Assembly (NCBI RefSeq): GCF_903642285.1
Contig: NZ_CAHJWJ010000006.1
Location: forward strand, 62,001-126,000
Origin: Sphingomonas bacterium
Lineage (GTDB): Bacteria > Pseudomonadota > Alphaproteobacteria > Sphingomonadales > Sphingomonadaceae
Reading direction: 5' to 3'
Length of the DNA: 64,000 nt
Of this stretch, positions 35,518 to 46,118 are shown piece after piece. A program made the position numbers and the translations under genes. Each line of letters begins with the position of its first letter. The first letter of the stretch is position 1. Below the pieces are notes generated by a model that was not told the origin of the DNA, did no database searches, and was given only the letters and a program-made list of their open reading frames with translations.

Positions 35518-36705
35518 TCAGAAAGCCGCAATCCCGGTGATCGCACGACCGAGGATCAGCGCGTGGACGTCGTGCGCGCCCTCGTACGTGTTGACCGTCT
35601 CCAGATTCATCAGGTGGCGCATCACCTGATATTCGCCCGAAATGCCGTTGCCGCCATGCATGTCGCGCGCATCCCGCGCGATGGCCAGCGCCTTGCCGAC
35701 ATTGTTGCGCTTGACGAGGCTTACCATCTCGGGCGCGAACCGACCCTCGTCCATCAGCCGGCCGACCCGCAAGCTCGCCTGGAGCCCGAGCGCGATCTCG
35801 GTCTCCATATCCGCGAGCTTCTTCTGGAACAGCTGCCGTCCGGCGAGCGGGGTGCCGAACTGCTTGCGGTCCAGCCCATATTGCCGCGATGCCGCCATGC
35901 AGAATTCCGCCGCACCCATCGCGCCCCAGCTGATGCCGTAGCGCGCGCGGTTGAGGCAGCCGAACGGCCCCTTCAGCCCCGACACGTCGGGCAGCAGCGC
36001 GTCCTCGCCGATCGCGACATCGTCCATCAGGATCATGCCGGTGACCGAGGCGCGGAGCGACAGCTTGCCCTCGATCTTGGGCGTCTCGATTCCGTCCATG
36101 CCGCGTTCGAGGATGAAGCCGCGGATCGCGCCGCCATGCTCGTCGCTCTTCGCCCACACCACGAACACGTCCGCGATCGGCGAATTGCTGATCCAGGTCT
36201 TCGCGCCCGAGATCCGGTAGCCCGTATCCGTCTTCACCGCGCGCGTCGTCATGCTGCCGGGGTCGGAGCCGGCATCGGGTTCGGTCAGGCCGAAGCAGCC
36301 GATCCATTCGCCGCTCGCCAGCCTGGGCAGGAATTTGTGCTTCTGCTCTTCGGAGCCATAGGCGTTGATCGGATACATCACGAGGCTCGATTGCACCGAC
36401 ATCATCGATCGGTAGCCCGAATCGATCGCTTCGACCTCGCGCGCGACGAGGCCATAGGCGACATAGGACGCGCCGACGCCGCCATATTCCTCCGGGATCG
36501 TCGGGCCGAGCAGCCCCAGTTCGCCCATCTCGCGGAAGATCGCCGGGTCGGTATGTTCATGCTGAAACGCATGGACGATCCGCGGGGCGAGCTTGTCGCG
36601 CGCATAGGCCTTGGCGGTGTCGCGGATCATCCGCTCGTCGTCCGATAGCTGCTGGTCGAGGAGGAACGGATCCTCCCAGTCGAACCGTGCCATGCCGCTC
36701 ATCAT
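35518..36705 (-). CDS. gcdH: glutaryl-CoA dehydrogenase
   Basis: 395 aa acyl-CoA dehydrogenase. It oxidises and decarboxylates glutaryl-CoA to crotonyl-CoA in lysine/tryptophan catabolism, passing electrons to [20 protein letters not shown] and [18 protein letters not shown] are FAD-binding blocks. The catalytic glutamate lies in [20 protein letters not shown], which fits the GCDH subfamily. The start is the ATG at 36705, right after AAGGAGAG; a longer frame to 36753 is not preferred. Confidence 0.95.
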   Translation of the reverse strand: MMSGMARFDWEDPFLLDQQLSDDERMIRDTAKAYARDKLAPRIVHAFQHEHTDPAIFREMGELGLLGPTIPEEYGGVGASYVAYGLVAREVEAIDSGYRSMMSVQSSLVMYPINAYGSEEQKHKFLPRLASGEWIGCFGLTEPDAGSDPGSMTTRAVKTDTGYRISGAKTWISNSPIADVFVVWAKSDEHGGAIRGFILERGMDGIETPKIEGKLSLRASVTGMILMDDVAIGEDALLPDVSGLKGPFGCLNRARYGISWGAMGAAEFCMAASRQYGLDRKQFGTPLAGRQLFQKKLADMETEIALGLQASLRVGRLMDEGRFAPEMVSLVKRNNVGKALAIARDARDMHGGNGISGEYQVMRHLMNLETVNTYEGAHDVHALILGRAITGIAAF

Positions 36706-36759
36706 ACTCTCCTTCGCGATCAAGCGCTTCGGAGCGGACGGCGTCCGCGTCAAGACGGT

Positions 36760-37086
36760 TCAGTTATCCTCGATCGTCAGGATCGAAATCGACACCGATG
36801 CAATGCCCGCGTCGCGTATGATTCGATCGACGATCAGATCGGCGACGAGATGCCCGCGAACGATCCATTCGCTTTCGGGCATCGTGGCGATCCACCGGTC
36901 GAACGTATCGCCCGGTTCTGCTTCGATCGCGATCCGGTGGCACGTGCCGACGAAGGTCGCGCTGGCCCAGGGTCTGGTCGCGATCGACCGGACCGCGATC
37001 ACGACGCCGGCCGCCATGGCCTGTGCGCGCAGCGCGCGGACGAGCAACGTCCCGGCATCGGCTCCCCGCAACGAATCCAGTCTCAT
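36760..37086 (-). CDS. hypothetical protein, 108 aa, coupled to a small HTH-like gene
   Basis: 108 aa with no domain I can name. The N-terminal half is helical and Ala-rich (ALRAQAMAAGVVIAVRS). The C-terminal half alternates beta and helix and ends DAGIASVSISILTIEDN. Its ATG at 37086 overlaps the stop of the 59-aa gene upstream (ATGA), so both come from one message. The pair faces the S24-type regulator across an inverted repeat and is probably under its control. Confidence 0.8.
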   Translation of the reverse strand: MRLDSLRGADAGTLLVRALRAQAMAAGVVIAVRSIATRPWASATFVGTCHRIAIEAEPGDTFDRWIATMPESEWIVRGHLVADLIVDRIIRDAGIASVSISILTIEDN

Positions 37087-37262
37087 GCGCGTCGCTCCGA
37101 TCCGATGAACGCCTCGACCTTCGCGGCGACTGCGCGCCCGGGCTGACGACCGCGGCGCAGATCGCCGACCAGCCGCGGATCGTTGACCGCCAGCCGCCCG
37201 AATTTCGTCGGCGGCATGCCGGTACCGCGCAGATAGCGGTCGATCTCGAAGAGCAGGGACAT
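37083..37262 (-). CDS. small DNA-binding-like protein, 59 aa
   Basis: 59 aa, starting MSLLFEIDRYLRGTGMPPTK and continuing FGRLAVNDPRLVGDLRRGRQ. The FGR...NDPRLVGDLRRGR segment looks like a minimal helix-turn-helix with a basic recognition helix, though I cannot assign it to a named family. Reality is supported by GGAGGAAA placed seven bases before the ATG at 37262 and by a 4-nt overlap with the 108-aa gene. Confidence 0.78.
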   Translation of the reverse strand: MSLLFEIDRYLRGTGMPPTKFGRLAVNDPRLVGDLRRGRQPGRAVAAKVEAFIGSERRA

Positions 37263-37307
37263 GGTGCGTTTCCTCCATCCGGGTGTAACGCGTTCCCTTA
37301 ATGTTCC

Positions 37308-37333
37308 AATTTTCCAACTTGTCTAGGAAAATT
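37308..37333. promoter_or_regulatory. inverted repeat in the divergent promoter, candidate S24-regulator operator
   Basis: AATTTTCC (37308-37315) and GGAAAATT (37326-37333) form a perfect 8-bp inverted repeat with a 10-nt spacer. It lies in a notably AT-rich patch between the S24 regulator start (37354) and the 59-aa gene start (37262). Spacing and symmetry suit a dimeric repressor. Confidence 0.6.
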
Positions 37334-37353
37334 CCTGCGTTATCGGTCGAGAT

Positions 37354-37980
37354 GTGTCCGAAACCGATCCAAGAGTGGCGCTGCGGGCGTATGCGACGGC
37401 AAGCGGGGCCAGCCTGTCGGCGCTTTCGCGGATGCTCGGGCGCAACGTCGCGTATCTGCAGCAATATGTGTCGCGCGGAACGCCGCAGCGTTTGCCCGAA
37501 CGGGAACGGCGGTTGCTCGCGGATTATCTGGGGGTCGCCGAGTCGGTGCTCGGTGCGCCGGCGGCGGCGGCGGTGCCTTCGTCGACCGTGTCCGTGCCGC
37601 GGCTGTCGATCGCCGCATCCGCCGGCCCGGGGGCGCTGGTCGATCGCGAAATCATGCTCGGTGCCGATGCGGTGGATCGGCGGCTGCTCCGCCAGCTCGG
37701 CGTCGCGCCCGACTCGGCTGCGATGCTTCGCGTTCGCGGTACATCGATGGAGCCGGGCCTGTTCGACGGCGACTGGGTGTTGATCGATACGGCGGTGCCG
37801 GCCGCGGCGCGGGCAGGGGTGCATGTCGTCCGGATCGACGACGCGGTGATGGTCAAGCGCCTGACGCCCGGACCCGGCGGCTTCGTGCTGACCAGCGACA
37901 ATCCGGCAGCACCGCCCGTTCCGATGGGGAAAGTCGCAATCCTTGGGCGGGTGGTGTGGCAGATGCGCGCGACGCGGTAA
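37354..37980 (+). CDS. S24/LexA-like self-cleaving transcriptional regulator
   Basis: 208 aa. An N-terminal helical DNA-binding-like region (about 10-60, ASLSALSRMLGRNVAYLQQY) is joined by an Ala-rich linker to a C-terminal peptidase S24 domain. The serine lies in VRGTSMEPGLFDGDWV and the lysine in DDAVMVKRL, the Ser/Lys dyad of LexA and phage CI-type repressors. The start is the GTG at 37354. It is not LexA itself, since the N terminus lacks the LexA wing helix. It may respond to stress by autocleavage. Confidence 0.87.
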   Translation: MSETDPRVALRAYATASGASLSALSRMLGRNVAYLQQYVSRGTPQRLPERERRLLADYLGVAESVLGAPAAAAVPSSTVSVPRLSIAASAGPGALVDREIMLGADAVDRRLLRQLGVAPDSAAMLRVRGTSMEPGLFDGDWVLIDTAVPAAARAGVHVVRIDDAVMVKRLTPGPGGFVLTSDNPAAPPVPMGKVAILGRVVWQMRATR

Positions 37981-38058
37981 CGACTTCCCCCCTGCGGAGG
38001 CCGGGGGGGGTAAATGAAGAAACGGGCAACCAATCATTACATTGGGCCGACGAACCGC

Positions 38059-38220
38059 CTACCGCCCGCGCCACCAGATCAGCAGCGCGACCGCGATCCC
38101 GAGCGCGATGCCGATCAGGAACCCCGGCGTCGCCTCGCCGAACACGAAGCCGATCGCCGCACCGACGATCGCACCGATCGCGATCGGCATGCCGCCGGCG
38201 GAGGGGGAGGACGTGGCCAT
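38059..38220 (-). CDS. small membrane protein, 53 aa
   Basis: 53 aa from the ATG at 38220. A short polar start (MATSSPSAGG) leads into two closely spaced hydrophobic segments, PIAIGAIVGAAIGFVFG and GFLIGIALGIAVALLIWW, rich in glycine like glycine-zipper membrane proteins, ending WRGR. No family is recognised. The longer frame upstream is Arg/Pro-rich and probably untranslated. Support is moderate because the ribosome-binding site is weak. Confidence 0.6.
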   Translation of the reverse strand: MATSSPSAGGMPIAIGAIVGAAIGFVFGEATPGFLIGIALGIAVALLIWWRGR

Positions 38221-38392
38221 CGGCGGGCCCTGCCACGTCCCCGGACGGGACACCAGCGTCCCGTTGCGGGATCGGCGGGACGGCGACGGTGCGCGGGCAT
38301 GGGGCGCGTTTACCTTCGCCCGTCGCGGTTGCCGCCGGTGCGCGGACATTGGCACGCGGCGTGTAGCGATTCGGGCGACCGCAGGAGCGCCG

Positions 38393-38605
38393 ATGTCCGA
38401 CATGCCCTATATCGCCGACATACGGATCGTGAGCGACGCCACCGATCTGATCGCATCGTTCGGGGCGCAGGCCGGCGTCGAGGCCGCGGAGCGCGCGGAT
38501 CGCAGCCGCGACATCGGCAACCATATCCGTTTCTGTCATTGGCGTCAGACCGAACGGCTGATCGTCGTGATGACCGCATCCCGTGCCATCGGTACCGTAC
38601 ACTGA
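38393..38605 (+). CDS. hypothetical small protein, 70 aa
   Basis: 70 aa from the ATG at 38393 (MSDMPYIADIRIVSDATDLI), with AGGAG about seven bases upstream. It is soluble and mixed alpha/beta, with RFCHWRQTERLIVVM near the C terminus. The well-placed ribosome-binding site and typical codon use favour a real gene. Function is unknown. Confidence 0.62.
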   Translation: MSDMPYIADIRIVSDATDLIASFGAQAGVEAAERADRSRDIGNHIRFCHWRQTERLIVVMTASRAIGTVH

Positions 38606-38728
38606 TACCGGGCGCGCAGGACCTCCTCCGGCCACCCCCGGGGGACGACCGCTCGACTATGCTGGACAAGCACGACAACACCGGCAAGGTGTGCGCGCGA
38701 CGCGATAAATGCGCGGAGAGGGGCATAA

Positions 38729-39457
38729 ATGCTGACCGAACGGTTTCTGATGGGACGCGGACGAAGCGACCTGACAGAGGAAGAGCGTGCGATGCTGGAG
38801 GATGCGGTCGACGGCGTTCAGACATTGCCCGCCCGCTATCTGATGGTCCGCGCCGGCAAGCCGGTATCGCACAGCACGCTGCTGCTCGACGGCTATATCT
38901 GCCGGTACATGGATGACCGCGAAGGCCACCGGCAACTGGTCGCGGTCCATGTGCCGGGGGATTTCGTCGATCTTCACGCCTTCCCGATGCGCTGGCTCGA
39001 TCACGACGTGGCGACGCTCAGCCCGGTGACGATCGCGACGTTCGAACATACGACACTGGAAAAGATCATCGAACAGGCACCGCATCTGACCCGGATGCTG
39101 TGGTTTTCGACGTTGCTCGACGCGGCGATGCACCGCGAATGGATCTTCCGGCTCGGGCGGCTCGATTCGACGGGTCGCCTGGCGCATTTCTTCTGCGAGC
39201 TACACGAACGGCTCGCGATGGTCGGGCTGGCGAAGGACGGCAGCTTCGCGCTGCCGATGATCCAGGCCGATCTCGCCGAGGCGTGCGGGATGACGCCGGT
39301 GCACGTCAACCGGACGCTCAGGGTATTGCGCGAGTCCGGGCTGCTGCACTTCCGCGACGGCGTCGCCAAGATCCTGGACGCCAAGGGGCTCGCCTTGGTG
39401 GCGGAGTTCGATCCGGGCTATCTCTACGGATCGGCAGGACAGTTGACCGGCAGGTGA
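38729..39457 (+). CDS. Crp/Fnr-family transcriptional regulator
   Basis: 242 aa. It has an N-terminal cyclic-nucleotide-binding-like beta barrel (HSTLLLDGYICRYMDDREGH, AVHVPGDFVDLHAF) and a C-terminal winged helix (MIQADLAEACGMTPVHVNRTLRVLRESGLL). There is no FNR-type N-terminal cysteine cluster, so it is not an oxygen sensor of that kind; its ligand is unknown. Its stop overlaps the GTG of the transporter gene downstream, suggesting they are co-expressed. Confidence 0.92.
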   Translation: MLTERFLMGRGRSDLTEEERAMLEDAVDGVQTLPARYLMVRAGKPVSHSTLLLDGYICRYMDDREGHRQLVAVHVPGDFVDLHAFPMRWLDHDVATLSPVTIATFEHTTLEKIIEQAPHLTRMLWFSTLLDAAMHREWIFRLGRLDSTGRLAHFFCELHERLAMVGLAKDGSFALPMIQADLAEACGMTPVHVNRTLRVLRESGLLHFRDGVAKILDAKGLALVAEFDPGYLYGSAGQLTGR

Positions 39458-40743
39458 GCGCGCCATCGCCGACCCGCACCGAGCGTCTGCGATCGATCGT
39501 CGGCGGATCGGCGGGCAATCTGGTCGAATGGTTCGACTGGTACACCTCTTCCGCGTTCGGACTGTATTTCGCCGGCGTGTTCTTCCCCGCGGGCGGCCGG
39601 ACCCAGCAATTGCTCGATACCGCGGCGGTGTTCGCGGTCGGTTTCGTCATGCGCCCGATCGGTGCCTGGGCGATGGGGGTCTATGCCGATCGCCATGGGC
39701 GCAAAGCGGCTTTGACGATCTCGGTCACGCTGATGTGCGCGGGGGCGTTCCTGATCGCGGTCGCGCCCGGCTATGCGGCGATCGGCTGGACGTCGCCGGC
39801 GCTGCTGGTATTCGCGCGGCTGCTGCAGGGGCTTAGCGTCGGCGGCGAATATGGCGCGAGCGCGGTGTATCTGAGCGAGATGGCGGGGCGGGAGCGGCGC
39901 GGTTTCTTTTCGAGTTTCCAATATGTCACGCTGATCGCGGGGCAGCTCGTCGCCTTGTGCGTGCTGCTGGTGCTGCAATCGATCCTAAGTGCCCAGCAAC
40001 TGGACGCATGGGGTTGGCGCATCCCGTTCGCGATCGGCGGCCTGCTCGCGATCGCGGTCTACCGCATCCGGCGCGGATTGCTCGAGACCGAAAGCTTCCG
40101 GAACGCGGCCGCGAAGGACACGCCGCGATCGAGCGGTCTGGCGCTGTTCCGCGATCACCCGCGCGAGGCTGCCACCGTGCTGTTCCTGACCGCGGGGGGT
40201 ACGCTCGCCTTCTACGCCTACACCATCTACATGCAGAAATTCCTCGTGAACTCCGCCGGTTTCCCGCGCGCCGGCGCGGCCTGGATCATGACCACGGCGC
40301 TGACGCTGTACATGCTGCTCCAGCCGGCGTTCGGCGCGCTGTCCGACCGGATCGGGCGCAAGCCGCTGATGGTCGGGTTCGGTGTCGCGGGGACGCTGGC
40401 GACGGTACCGATCTTCCTGGCGCTGGAACAGGTCCGCTCGCCCTATGCGGCGTTCGCGCTGGTCCTGGCGGCGCTCGTCATCGTCAGCGGCTATACCGCG
40501 ATCAACGCGGTGGTGAAGGCGGAACTGTTTCCGGCGCATATCCGGACACTTGGCGTGGCGCTGCCCTATGCGCTGGCCAACGCGCTGTTCGGCGGCACGG
40601 CCGAATATGTTGCGTTGGGGCTGAAGAAGGCCGGGCTGGAGCGCGGCTTCTACTGGTATGTCGCAGCGATGATCGCGGTGTCGCTGGTGACGTATCTGCG
40701 GATGCCCGACACGCGCGATACCAGCCGGATCCTGGAGGATTAG
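39454..40743 (+). CDS. MFS transporter, metabolite:H+ symporter (MHS) type
   Basis: 429 aa, about twelve membrane helices. The N-terminal SIVGGSAGNLVEWFDWYTSSAF and RPIGAWAMGVYADRHGRKAAL are the signatures of the MHS branch (KgtP, ProP, citrate permeases). The likely substrate is a dicarboxylate or related organic acid. The start is the GTG at 39454, overlapping the Crp/Fnr gene stop (GTGA). Its TAG overlaps the convergent alpha-glucosidase stop. Confidence 0.9.
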   Translation: MSAPSPTRTERLRSIVGGSAGNLVEWFDWYTSSAFGLYFAGVFFPAGGRTQQLLDTAAVFAVGFVMRPIGAWAMGVYADRHGRKAALTISVTLMCAGAFLIAVAPGYAAIGWTSPALLVFARLLQGLSVGGEYGASAVYLSEMAGRERRGFFSSFQYVTLIAGQLVALCVLLVLQSILSAQQLDAWGWRIPFAIGGLLAIAVYRIRRGLLETESFRNAAAKDTPRSSGLALFRDHPREAATVLFLTAGGTLAFYAYTIYMQKFLVNSAGFPRAGAAWIMTTALTLYMLLQPAFGALSDRIGRKPLMVGFGVAGTLATVPIFLALEQVRSPYAAFALVLAALVIVSGYTAINAVVKAELFPAHIRTLGVALPYALANALFGGTAEYVALGLKKAGLERGFYWYVAAMIAVSLVTYLRMPDTRDTSRILED

Positions 40744-42338
40744 GACGCGCGTTCGGCAACCAGCGCGCCGTATCCCGTCAGCCGCCAGCCGTCGCCGTCA
40801 TCCACCCGCTCGGCGATCCGCCATCGATCCGCTTCGTCCGGTGCCCAATCGACGGGCTCTGCTCCCAGGTTGAAGACGCACAGCAGGTTCTGCCCCGCCG
40901 CCTGCCGTTCGAACGCCAGCAGCTGCACGCCCGCCTCGACGACCGACAGCGTTCCCACCGACAATGCCGGCGAGGCATGGCGAAACGCCACCAGGCGCCG
41001 GGTCAGCCATAGCAGCGATCCGGCATCGGCTTCCTGCACGTCCACCGCCAGTGCCGGGTGATCGGCCCCGACCGGCAACCACGGCTTCGTGGTGGAGAAG
41101 CCGGCAAAGGGCGCATCGCCGCGCCACGGCATCGGCGTTCGCGCACCGTCGCGCGACAATGTCCGCGGCCAGTTGGCGATCGCCTCCGGATCCTGCAGAT
41201 CGGCGAACGGGACATCGACCTGCGTCAGGCCCAGTTCCTCGCCATAATATAGGAACACATTGCCCCGCAGGCACAGCAGCAGCAGCATCGTCATCCGTGC
41301 GAAGGCGGCGCGGTGTTCGGGATCGATCCAGCGCGAAACCGCGCGCGGCGCATCGTGGTTCTCGAACGCCCAGCTCGGCCAGCCCTCGCCAGGCGTTGCC
41401 GGCCATCGACCCAGCGCTTCCGCGACCAGGGCAGGTACCAGCGCGGGTGCGTAGAGAAAATCGAAGCCATAGGCGCTGTTCAGCCGATCATGCCCCCGGG
41501 TGAACAATTTCATCTCGCGGTCGCTCTGCGCACCGCCGACCTCCGCCACCGTGAAGCGATCGCCCGGATAGCCATCGAGCAACCGCCGTATCCGTTCCAG
41601 AAAGGCGGGAATATCGGCGTGGCTCTGATTGTATTGATGGAGCTGGTAATCGAACGGCCGCGTCCGCGGCGTGCCGTCGTCCGGGGCGGGCGGATTGTCG
41701 GTCAGCGCCGGGTCGTGCATCGCGAAGTTGATCGCGTCCAGCCGGAACCCGTCGACGCCGCGATCGAGCCAGAAGCGCGCGGTCGCGATCAGTTCGTCCT
41801 GCACCGCCGGGTTGTGCCCGTTCAGCTGCGGCTGTTCGCGCAGGAAATTGTGGAGATAATATTGCCCGCGCCGCGCGTCCCAGGTCCAGGCCGGGCCGCC
41901 GAACACCGATTGCCAGTTGTTCGGCGGGCTGCCCTCGGGCTTCGCATCCGCCCAGACATACCAGTCGGCGAAGGGGTTGGTGCGATCGACGCGGCTTCGT
42001 TCGAACCACGGATGCGCGTCCGAGGTGTGGCCATAGACCTGGTCGATCACGACCTTCAGGCCCAGCGCATGCGCACGGCCGATCAGCGCGTCGAAATCGG
42101 CAAGCGTGCCGAAGATCGGATCGACGTCGCGGTAATCGGACACGTCATAGCCGAAATCCTTCATCGGCGAGGTGAAGAAGGGCGACAGCCAGATCGCATC
42201 GACGCCGAGGCTCGCGACATGATCCAGATGCGCGGTGATGCCCGGCAGGTCGCCGATCCCGTCGCCGTTCGTGTCGGCGAAGCTGCGCGGATAGATCTGG
42301 TAGATCACCGCGCCAAGCCACCAGGGACGTGCCGTCAT
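40740..42338 (-). CDS. GH13 alpha-glucosidase
   Basis: 532 aa cytoplasmic-type oligo-glucosidase (GH13), hydrolysing alpha-glucosides. It starts MTARPWWLGAVIYQIYPRSF. Catalytic residues are the nucleophile D201 (FRLDAINF), acid/base E266 (TVAEVGG) and D329 (ENHDAPR). The start ATG at 42338 overlaps the nfeD-like stop; the frame continues to 42872 but that part is antiparallel coding shadow of the next gene. No sugar transporter is adjacent. Confidence 0.94.
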   Translation of the reverse strand: MTARPWWLGAVIYQIYPRSFADTNGDGIGDLPGITAHLDHVASLGVDAIWLSPFFTSPMKDFGYDVSDYRDVDPIFGTLADFDALIGRAHALGLKVVIDQVYGHTSDAHPWFERSRVDRTNPFADWYVWADAKPEGSPPNNWQSVFGGPAWTWDARRGQYYLHNFLREQPQLNGHNPAVQDELIATARFWLDRGVDGFRLDAINFAMHDPALTDNPPAPDDGTPRTRPFDYQLHQYNQSHADIPAFLERIRRLLDGYPGDRFTVAEVGGAQSDREMKLFTRGHDRLNSAYGFDFLYAPALVPALVAEALGRWPATPGEGWPSWAFENHDAPRAVSRWIDPEHRAAFARMTMLLLLCLRGNVFLYYGEELGLTQVDVPFADLQDPEAIANWPRTLSRDGARTPMPWRGDAPFAGFSTTKPWLPVGADHPALAVDVQEADAGSLLWLTRRLVAFRHASPALSVGTLSVVEAGVQLLAFERQAAGQNLLCVFNLGAEPVDWAPDEADRWRIAERVDDGDGWRLTGYGALVAERAS

Positions 42339-42790
42339 TCGCCGTCCGGCCGATCGACCAGCACCACGCCGTCCTCGACCGCGACGACGCGCAATCGTTC
42401 GCCCGCCGCCGCATCGGGGCCGCGTGCCGGCCAGCCGCCGTCGCCGACCTTCACCCGGCCCGCGCCGTCGACGATCGGCGTATCGACGACCACGATCGTG
42501 CCGACCAGCCGCGCCGAGCGGTCGTTGAGCAGCATGTCGCTGCTCTCGACCGGATAGTCCCGGTACCAGCGCCGCCCGACCAGCACCGCGACCCCGCTCC
42601 ACGCCGCGAACGACACGAGCTGGGCCGCGACCGGCAGCGCGGGGAGTGCCAGCAGCGCGACGCCGGTCATCGCGGCGGCGATCGCGAGGAAGACGAGGAA
42701 CAGCCCGGGCGCGGCGAGTTCGGCGACGCCGAGCGCGACCGCCGCGATCAGCCACGCACCGCTCGGGCCGCCGATGGAGTCGAGGGTCAT
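42335..42790 (-). CDS. NfeD-like membrane protein
   Basis: 151 aa from the ATG at 42790 (a GTG at 42799 adds three residues). Three or four hydrophobic segments are followed by a C-terminal OB-fold domain (LVGTIVVVDTPIVDGAGRVKVGDGGWPARG...VVAVEDGVVLVDRP). NfeD proteins pair with SPFH/stomatin proteins, and the SPFH gene lies directly upstream on this strand. A palindromic repeat sits between the two genes. Confidence 0.9.
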   Translation of the reverse strand: MTLDSIGGPSGAWLIAAVALGVAELAAPGLFLVFLAIAAAMTGVALLALPALPVAAQLVSFAAWSGVAVLVGRRWYRDYPVESSDMLLNDRSARLVGTIVVVDTPIVDGAGRVKVGDGGWPARGPDAAAGERLRVVAVEDGVVLVDRPDGE

Positions 42791-42805
42791 GACGCGCACA
42801 TTCTA

Positions 42806-42914
42806 GCCCACCCCGGCGAAGGCCGGGGCCCAGCTGCGATGGTCTTCGTAACTGAGCGCATCGCGCCGTCACGATCGTTCCGCAACCGGGCCCCGGCCTT
42901 CGCCGGGGTGGGGC
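42806..42914. repeat. palindromic repeat between SPFH and NfeD genes
   Basis: Paired hairpin arms: CACCCCGGCGAAGGCCGGGG near 42809 and its complement (CCCCGGCCTTCGCCGGGG) ending near 42909, with about 55 nt between. It lies in the spacer of a co-directional gene pair, so the transcript would contain it. It leaves the NfeD gene without a visible Shine-Dalgarno. Confidence 0.92.
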
Positions 42915-42940
42915 GCAAAACTTGCACCATGACGCGGACC

Positions 42941-43927
42941 CTAAGCTCCCGGCAGCTCGAACGGCCCCGGCTTGGCAGGTGCAGGCGCGGGCTTGGCCGG
43001 CACGCCCGCCTTTGGCGGCACCACCGACAGCGCGTCGCGTGCCAGTTCGCCGATGCCACCCAGCGTCCCCATAAGCTGGGTCGCCTCGACCGGGAACAGG
43101 ATCGTCTTCGCGTTGGGCGATGTCGCGAACTTGCCGATCGCCTCGACATATTTCTGCGCGATGAAATAGTTGATCGCCTGCGTGCTGCCGCCCTCGATCG
43201 CCTCCGACACCGCCTTCGTCGCCGTCGCTTCGGCCTGCGCCGCGCGCTCGCGCGCCTCGGCGTCGCGGAACGCGGATTCCTTGCGACCCTCGGCCTCGAG
43301 GATGCGCGCCTGCTTCTGCCCCTCGGCGCGCAGGATCTCCGATGCGCGCGTGCCTTCGGCATCGAGGATGTTCGCGCGCTTCTCTCGCTCCGCCTTCATC
43401 TGCCGGCCCATCGCGTTGACGATATCGGCGGGCGGGCGGATGTCCTTGATCTCGACGCGGGTGATCTTGACGCCCCAGGGCACCGTCGCGTGATCGACGA
43501 CGGTCAGCAGCCGCGCGTTGATCTCGTCGCGCTTGGACAGCGTTTCGTCCAGGTCCATCGACCCCATGACGGTGCGCAGGTTCGTCGTCGTCAGCTGTAG
43601 GAGCGCGAGATACAGGTCCGACACCTCATATGCCGCCTTGGCTGAGTCCAGCACCTGGAAGAACACGACCCCGTCGGTCGAGATCATCGCATTGTCCTTG
43701 GTGATGATCTCCTGACCCGGGATGTCGATCACCTGCTCCATCATGTTAACCTTGCGGCCGACACGGTAGAAGAACGCCGGGTAGAAATTGAACCCCGGCC
43801 GCGCGACGGTGGTGAAACGGCCGAAATGCTCGATCGTATATTGATAGCCCTGACGGACGATCTTGATCGAATTCATCAGGTAGAACAGCACGAGCACCAG
43901 CAGCAGTGCGACAGCGATCAGGCCCAT
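42941..43927 (-). CDS. SPFH/stomatin-domain membrane protein (QmcA-like)
   Basis: 328 aa. One N-terminal membrane helix (LIAVALLLVLVLFYLM) precedes the SPFH domain (VRQGYQYTIEHFGRF, VIDIPGQEIITKDNAMIS). A long charged Ala/Glu-rich coiled coil (about 180-260) and a Pro/Ala-rich tail follow. These proteins form large membrane microdomain oligomers together with NfeD and influence proteases such as FtsH. It is divergent from guaB. Confidence 0.94.
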   Translation of the reverse strand: MGLIAVALLLVLVLFYLMNSIKIVRQGYQYTIEHFGRFTTVARPGFNFYPAFFYRVGRKVNMMEQVIDIPGQEIITKDNAMISTDGVVFFQVLDSAKAAYEVSDLYLALLQLTTTNLRTVMGSMDLDETLSKRDEINARLLTVVDHATVPWGVKITRVEIKDIRPPADIVNAMGRQMKAEREKRANILDAEGTRASEILRAEGQKQARILEAEGRKESAFRDAEARERAAQAEATATKAVSEAIEGGSTQAINYFIAQKYVEAIGKFATSPNAKTILFPVEATQLMGTLGGIGELARDALSVVPPKAGVPAKPAPAPAKPGPFELPGA

Positions 43928-43961
43928 TGGCGAATCCCTTTGGTTGGTCGGCTCATCCTAG

Positions 43962-45677
<1,716 letters not shown>

Positions 45678-45789
45678 GGGGATGTCCTACACGGGTAGGA
45701 CGTGTCAGGGCGGGGGAATGACCCAATTTTCTGCAGCTTGTACGTTTTCGCTACGGCCATGTGTGGAACCATTGCCATCTGACTACCTG

Positions 45790-45893
45790 GCCACCCCGGC
45801 GAACGCCGGGGCCCAGTTGCAGGGCACTTGCGGTGGCGCGATGCCCTTTCTTCGACGACGATGGCAACTGGGCCCCGGCCTTCGCCGGGGTGG
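45790..45893. repeat. palindromic repeat, first of two after guaB
   Basis: GCCACCCCGGCGAACGCCGG at 45790 pairs with CAACTGGGCCCCGGCCTTCG...GGTGG ending at 45893. It belongs to the same family as the copies at 42.8 and 44.0 kb, with a single loop-proximal change (GAAC for GAAG). Confidence 0.9.
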
Positions 45894-45959
45894 AGGACCT
45901 GTGTCCGAACGAACGGCCACGCGAGCAACGATGTTTGCGCCGATCCCAAGCATCTATCC

Positions 45960-46064
45960 CCACCCCGGCGAAGGCCGGGGCCCAGTTTCAAGGCAGTTGC
46001 GAAGGCGGGATGGTCGCTCATCGACCACCGTGGCAACTGGTCCGCGGCCTGCGCCGGGGAGGTG
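45960..46064. repeat. palindromic repeat, second of two after guaB
   Basis: CCACCCCGGCGAAGGCCGGG at 45960 is mirrored by CAACTGGTCCGCGGCCTGCG...GGAGGTG ending at 46064. The right arm is more diverged than in the other copies. It ends 55 bp before the RsmB-like gene. Confidence 0.88.
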
Positions 46065-46118
46065 TGAAGGGGTCGGCGGAATTTCGCGCACCACCATAAC
46101 CTTTGTAAACTTAGCCGC

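Larger units (their letters stand above)
45678..46118. other. 441-bp gene-free region after guaB
   Basis: No convincing gene is seen. It holds a small hairpin just after guaB (GTCCTAC at 45684-45690 and GTAGGAC at 45695-45701, no T tract) and two palindromic repeats of the CCCCGGCGAAGGCCGGGG family in succession. The open frames crossing it are composed of repeat sequence. Confidence 0.7.

Noticed and set aside
37981-38058. CCCCCCTGCGGAGGCCGGGGGG as another full repeat copy
   Set aside because: Only one hairpin-like half is present, with no matching second arm. It may be a decayed half or a terminator of the S24 gene.
42339-42872. Longer N terminus for the GH13 alpha-glucosidase
   Set aside because: The extra residues are Arg-rich shadow of the NfeD-like gene. 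The family N terminus and an ATGA overlap support the start at 42338.
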